DNA of 64,000 nucleotides, from assembly GCF_900108405.1 (NCBI RefSeq), contig NZ_FNXG01000002.1:434001-498000 (forward strand), given 5' to 3'. Position numbers and translations under genes: made by a program. Below are positions 60,332 to 64,000 of this stretch, piece by piece. The notes under the pieces were generated by a model. It was not told the origin of the DNA, searched no databases, and saw nothing but the letters and a program-made list of their open reading frames with translations. How positions within the stretch are numbered: the first letter of the stretch is position 1; every line of letters starts with the position of its first letter. The stretch comes from Paracoccus alkenifer. Lineage in GTDB: Bacteria; Pseudomonadota; Alphaproteobacteria; Rhodobacterales; Rhodobacteraceae.

Positions 60332-61840
60332 ATGATGGAAAATACCGTGATCACCACCGCCCCCGCCGCGCCGCTGAACGTCGTTCTGGACGTGCTGCCG
60401 GCCTACGGCTTTACCACCGCGGCCTATGTCGTCGCCGCGGTCCTGTTCATCCTGTCTCTGGGCGGGCTGTCCGGCCAGGAAAGCGCCAAGCGCGCGGTCT
60501 GGTATGGCATCGTCGGCATGGCGCTGGCGGTGCTGGCGACGCTGTTCGGCCCGGCCTCGGCCAACTGGTGGCTGACGGTCATCATGCTGGCCATCGGCGG
60601 CGCCGGCGGCTGGGTGCTGGCCACCCGCGTGCAGATGACCGAAATGCCGCAGTTGATCGCCGCGATGCACAGCCTTGTCGGGCTTGCCGCCGTGTTCATC
60701 GGCCTGAACGCGCAGCTTGAGCTGGGCCGGGTCATTCGCGTCCGTGCCGAGGGCGTGGCCGACGGCTTTGCCGGGTTCGCCGCGATGCTGGCGCAAAAGA
60801 CCCCGGCCGAGATCGCCATGCTCAAGATCGAGGTGGCGCTGGGCATCTTTATCGGCGCGGTCACCTTTACCGGCTCGGTCGTGGCCTATGGCAAGCTGGC
60901 CGGCCGCATCGACGGCAAGCCGAAAAAGCTGCCGGGCGGGCATATGCTGAACCTGACGGCGGCGCTGCTGTCGCTGCTGCTGACCGTCTTTTACGCTGCC
61001 GGCTGGGGTCCGGCGGTGCTGTGGCTGCTGATCCTTGCGGTGATCGCGGGCTTTATCGGCTGGCACCTGATCATGGGCATCGGCGGCGCCGACATGCCGG
61101 TGGTGGTGTCGATGCTGAACAGCTATTCCGGCTGGGCGGCGGCGATGATCGGTTTCACCCTGTCCAACGACCTGCTGATCGTGACCGGGGCGCTGGTCGG
61201 ATCCTCGGGTGCGATCCTGTCCTATATCATGTGCAAGGCGATGAACCGCTCGTTCATCAGCGTGATCCTGGGCGGCTTCGGCGGCGAGGCCGGCCCCGCG
61301 ATGGAGATCGAGGGCGAACAGATCGCCATCGACGCCGACGGCGTGGCCGCGGCCTTGAACGAGGCCGACAGCGTCATCATCGTGCCCGGCTACGGCATGG
61401 CGGTGGCCCAGGCGCAGCAATCGGTCAGCGAGCTGACCCGCAAGCTGCGCGCCGCCGGCAAAGAGGTGCGTTTCGCCATCCACCCGGTCGCCGGTCGCCT
61501 GCCCGGGCACATGAACGTGCTGCTGGCCGAGGCGCGGGTTCCCTACGACATCGTGCTGGAAATGGACGAGATCAACGATGACTTCCCCTCGACCGACGTG
61601 GCCATCGTCATCGGCTCGAACGACATCGTGAACCCGGCCGCGCAAGAGGATCCCAACAGCCCCATCGCCGGGATGCCGGTGCTTGAGGTGTGGAAGGCGA
61701 AACAGGTGTTCGTGTCGAAACGGGGCCAAGGCACCGGCTATTCCGGCATCGAGAACCCGCTGTTCTACAAGGAAAACACCCGGATGTTCTATGGCGACGC
61801 CAAAAAATCCATCGACGCGCTGCTGCCGATGATCGACTGA
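60332..61840 (+). CDS. pntB: NAD(P) transhydrogenase subunit beta
   Basis: The partner of pntA: nine or so spans at the N-terminus and the NADP-binding domain III at the C-terminus ([18 protein letters not shown] with the dinucleotide-binding loop, then GANDIVNP-like [22 protein letters not shown]). The 502 residues are near the usual 460-480. It starts six bases after pntA and is followed by a strong terminator. Confidence 0.96.
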   Translation: MMENTVITTAPAAPLNVVLDVLPAYGFTTAAYVVAAVLFILSLGGLSGQESAKRAVWYGIVGMALAVLATLFGPASANWWLTVIMLAIGGAGGWVLATRVQMTEMPQLIAAMHSLVGLAAVFIGLNAQLELGRVIRVRAEGVADGFAGFAAMLAQKTPAEIAMLKIEVALGIFIGAVTFTGSVVAYGKLAGRIDGKPKKLPGGHMLNLTAALLSLLLTVFYAAGWGPAVLWLLILAVIAGFIGWHLIMGIGGADMPVVVSMLNSYSGWAAAMIGFTLSNDLLIVTGALVGSSGAILSYIMCKAMNRSFISVILGGFGGEAGPAMEIEGEQIAIDADGVAAALNEADSVIIVPGYGMAVAQAQQSVSELTRKLRAAGKEVRFAIHPVAGRLPGHMNVLLAEARVPYDIVLEMDEINDDFPSTDVAIVIGSNDIVNPAAQEDPNSPIAGMPVLEVWKAKQVFVSKRGQGTGYSGIENPLFYKENTRMFYGDAKKSIDALLPMID

Positions 61841-61862
61841 GCCTCGCCAGTCCTGAAAATGG

Positions 61863-61890
61863 AAAACCCCCGCTGCGGCGGGGGTTTTTT
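61863..61890 (+). terminator. Terminator of the pntAB operon
   Basis: cccccgc and gcggggg pair around tgcg, followed by tttttt. A perfect intrinsic terminator 22 bases after the pntB stop. Confidence 0.92.
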
Positions 61891-61918
61891 GTTGGAAATG
61901 GCGGATGGGTTCGAGGGG

Positions 61919-61969
61919 CCGCACCGGGGCTCTGCCCCGGACCCCGGGATATTTTCAACCGCCCGAAGG
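61919..61969 (+). repeat. Intergenic repeat copy 15 (CCGCCCGAAG tail)
   Basis: ccggggctctgccccgg, then accccgggatatttt and caaccgcccgaag. Follows the pntAB terminator, between convergent genes. The remaining bases to 62055 show nothing I recognise. Confidence 0.7.
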
Positions 61970-62055
61970 GTCATGGGGGGCGCGGCGCCCCAGGGGTGTG
62001 CAGGCCCTTGGCGGGACGAGGGCGCCGCTGTGGCAGGCGCGCGCGCCCCGGCCGC

Positions 62056-62565
62056 TCAGGGATTGATCAGCACCGGGGTGCCGTCGCGGACCATGGCATA
62101 GATATCCTCGATCTGGTCGTCGCGCACCGCGATGCAGCCGGCGGTCCAGTCGCGCTTGCGGGGCGCCAGCGCGTGGCCCTCGGGGCCCCAGCCGTGGATG
62201 AAGATGTCGCCGCCGGGATCCTGCCCCTGCGCCAGCGCGAACCCGGAATCCACCGGATTCGGATAGGAAATTCCCAGCGACAGGTGATAGCTGCTGTCGG
62301 GATTGCGCCGGTCGATGTAATACAGCCCCTCGGGGGTCTTGCCGTCGCCCGAGAACTGCTTGTGGCCCACCGGCTCATTCCCCAGCCCCACGTCATAGGC
62401 CGCGATCACGCTTGACCCGCTCAGGAACAGCATCTGCCGCTGTGACTTGTTCACCACGATCTGGGTGACCGGCGGGCCGTCATAGGTCTTGAACTTGCTG
62501 GGCGCGCAGGACGCCGCCAGCGCCAGCAGCATCGCCGCAATCGGCAGTCTGAGCGAAAGTTTCAT
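62056..62565 (-). CDS. L,D-transpeptidase lipoprotein (YkuD domain)
   Basis: A 169-residue periplasmic enzyme that crosslinks peptidoglycan 3-3 or attaches proteins to it. The lipobox LAASC makes Cys20 the lipidated residue. The YkuD catalytic block is IFIHGWGPEG with His124 and TAGCIAVRDD with Cys144. The usual Ser in the SxGC motif is a Thr here. A lipid anchor is unusual but known in the family. Convergent with pntB. Confidence 0.88.
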   Translation of the reverse strand: MKLSLRLPIAAMLLALAASCAPSKFKTYDGPPVTQIVVNKSQRQMLFLSGSSVIAAYDVGLGNEPVGHKQFSGDGKTPEGLYYIDRRNPDSSYHLSLGISYPNPVDSGFALAQGQDPGGDIFIHGWGPEGHALAPRKRDWTAGCIAVRDDQIEDIYAMVRDGTPVLINP

Positions 62566-62720
62566 GGTCTGTCCCGTGATTATTGCCCCGATCTTGCCTC
62601 AGCCGTCGCGTCCGGGCAACCGAGGGGCGATCACGATAGGCTTAGCGGCGGGGTATGGCCTGCGGTTGCTACGGCGCGAACCGCTTGCGCGGGTGGCGGT
62701 TTGCGGGTTGATGTCGCTGC

Positions 62721-64000
62721 ATGGACAAGCACCTGCCCCGAACCCCGAACCCCCGGCCGCTGGACCACCCGCTGCGCTATGAGATGGTGAACGAGTTGCA
62801 CGCCCGCCCGTCGCCACGGCTCAGCGTGCCCTGCACCGCGGTCTATGTCGCCTTCAAGGAACCGCGCGATGCTGCCAGCCGCGACCGTAGCGTCGATCTG
62901 GCGCATCTGGCCGAGTTGGTGGGGCGCCACGGCGCCCCCGCGCCGCCGCCCGAGGCCGGGCATTACGCCGCCCAGCTGGGCCGGCACGAGCTGCGCTGGG
63001 AAAGCCACAGCGAGTTCGTCAGCTACGCCAGCTTTGCGCCCGGCCGGCCGCAACGGCCCTTTGACCCGGCGCTGGCCGAGCTGTTTCCCGATGAATGGCA
63101 AGCCCGCGCGCCGGGGCGGCGGGTGGCGGCGGCGATCGTGCAGGTACTGCCGATGCCCGAGGACCCGGCGGCGATCACCCCGCTGCTGGGGCAGTGGTTC
63201 GCCGCCGACGGGCTGGTCGCAGTGCAGGTGCTGGACGGCGCCGGGGTCGCTGCCACCGATTTCCGCGTCGATCCGGCCGGATGGATGCGCTTTGCGGTGT
63301 TCGTCGCCCCCGATGTCGGCGCCGGGCGCATCGGCCGCATCATTCAGCGGCTGCTGGAACTGGAAACCTATCGCGCCATGTCGATGCTGGGCCTGCCGCG
63401 GGTGCGGGCGCTGACCGCGACGATGAACACGCTGGAAACCCGCCTCGCCACCCTGCTCGAACGGCTGGGCGACGACAGCGGCAGCCCTGATTCGGCGTTG
63501 CAGGAGCTGCTGGACCTGTCGCAGCAGCTGGAATCGGCGGCGACGCAGCACGGGTTCCGCTTTGGCGCCACCCGCGCCTATGAGGCCATCGTCCACGACC
63601 GCATCGCCACCCTGCGCGAGACCCGCTTTCAGGGTCGCCAGACCCTGACCGAATTCATGGTGCGCCGCTATCAGCCCGCCATGCGCACCGTGCATTCCGC
63701 CGAGCGGCGGCTGGCGGCGCTGGTCGACCGGGCGGCGCGGGCGGGCGAGCTGCTGCGCACCCGCGTCGATGTGCAGCGCAGCGGCCAGAACCAGTCGCTG
63801 CTGGAACGCATGGACCGCCGCGCCGACCTGCAACTGCGGCTGCAACACACGGTCGAGGGGCTGTCGGTGTTTGCGATCAGCTATTATGCCGTGGGGCTGC
63901 TGGGTTATGCTGCAACGCCCCTGGCCACCGGTTTCGGCATCGACCGCGCGGTGCTGGTCGCGATTTTCACGCCGCTGGTGGTGCTGGCGGTCTGGGCGGC
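62721..64000 (+). CDS. DUF3422 membrane protein, 3' end beyond window
   Basis: The first 426 residues of a DUF3422 protein. The N-terminal part contains HPLRYEMVNELHARPSPRL and the family string GRHELRWESHSEFVSYASF. A helical stretch from about residue 240 to 380 follows (for example ERRLAALVDRAARAGELLRTRVDVQRSGQNQSLLERM), then membrane spans near the right edge (about residues 385-426). The gene runs off the window before its stop codon. The function of the family is unknown. Confidence 0.88.
   Translation, partial: MDKHLPRTPNPRPLDHPLRYEMVNELHARPSPRLSVPCTAVYVAFKEPRDAASRDRSVDLAHLAELVGRHGAPAPPPEAGHYAAQLGRHELRWESHSEFVSYASFAPGRPQRPFDPALAELFPDEWQARAPGRRVAAAIVQVLPMPEDPAAITPLLGQWFAADGLVAVQVLDGAGVAATDFRVDPAGWMRFAVFVAPDVGAGRIGRIIQRLLELETYRAMSMLGLPRVRALTATMNTLETRLATLLERLGDDSGSPDSALQELLDLSQQLESAATQHGFRFGATRAYEAIVHDRIATLRETRFQGRQTLTEFMVRRYQPAMRTVHSAERRLAALVDRAARAGELLRTRVDVQRSGQNQSLLERMDRRADLQLRLQHTVEGLSVFAISYYAVGLLGYAATPLATGFGIDRAVLVAIFTPLVVLAVWA

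Overview
The window is chromosomal DNA of a high-G+C alphaproteobacterium of the Rhodobacteraceae, most likely a Paracoccus. The best evidence is the aa3 cytochrome oxidase subunit I (50929-52605) next to a cytochrome c550 (52842-53282); both read very much like the Paracoccus denitrificans CtaD/CycA pair as I remember them. Supporting evidence is the fused PntA, the Entner-Doudoroff dehydratase and several families common in Rhodobacterales (DUF1289, DUF2244, DUF3422). I recognise 63 protein genes, the first and last cut by the window edges. I see no rRNA, tRNA, insertion sequence, prophage or CRISPR array. No gene-free stretch exceeds 300 bases.

Layout. 1-7161: end of an ABC exporter, methionine aminopeptidase, a CinA-type protein, a GNAT enzyme, then a minus-strand group azlC-azlD-ilvD plus two uncharacterised genes, which pairs branched-chain amino-acid export with synthesis. 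7354-12757: accD-folC, zapE, and the overlapping set ccmI-ruvX-DUF1289. 12953-14414: two small single-span proteins and sodB. 14691-18300: yfgM-like, bamB and der, the same order as in E. coli. 18521-26066: prolyl aminopeptidase, ubiG, a grxC-nitrilase-marR group, the carboxynorspermidine route to spermidine (decarboxylase and dehydrogenase) and an AI-2E-family membrane protein. 26162-31907: the rimP-nusA-ylxR-infB operon with its own promoter, a leader containing an intrinsic terminator, and a strong end terminator. 32027-41612: pyrG, secG, hisA, a DUF2147 protein, edd, clpX, clpP, pth and a DUF2237 protein.

41618-45033 stands apart. It is clearly richer in A+T than its surroundings, uses different codons and TTG starts, and carries a cysteine-type sulfatase, the formylglycine-generating enzyme needed to activate it, and a PAPS-type sulfotransferase. 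This compact cassette, apparently acquired by transfer, both makes and breaks sulfate esters and is the most interesting candidate system here.

45047-64000: rpsA, ihfB, lapA, trpF, a GNAT enzyme and trpB on the minus strand; the cytochrome oxidase/c550 pair; lipB, an acyltransferase and aminopeptidase N; a third acidic single-span protein; pntAB; an L,D-transpeptidase lipoprotein; and a truncated DUF3422 gene.

A second feature of the whole window is a family of at least 15 intergenic repeats. Most combine a G/C palindrome with the core CC(G/A)GGATATTT or GGGTATTTGGG, followed by one of a few interchangeable purine-rich tails. They fall only between genes, usually near gene ends. Gene functions are assigned by reading motifs and from knowledge of families; no database search was possible.
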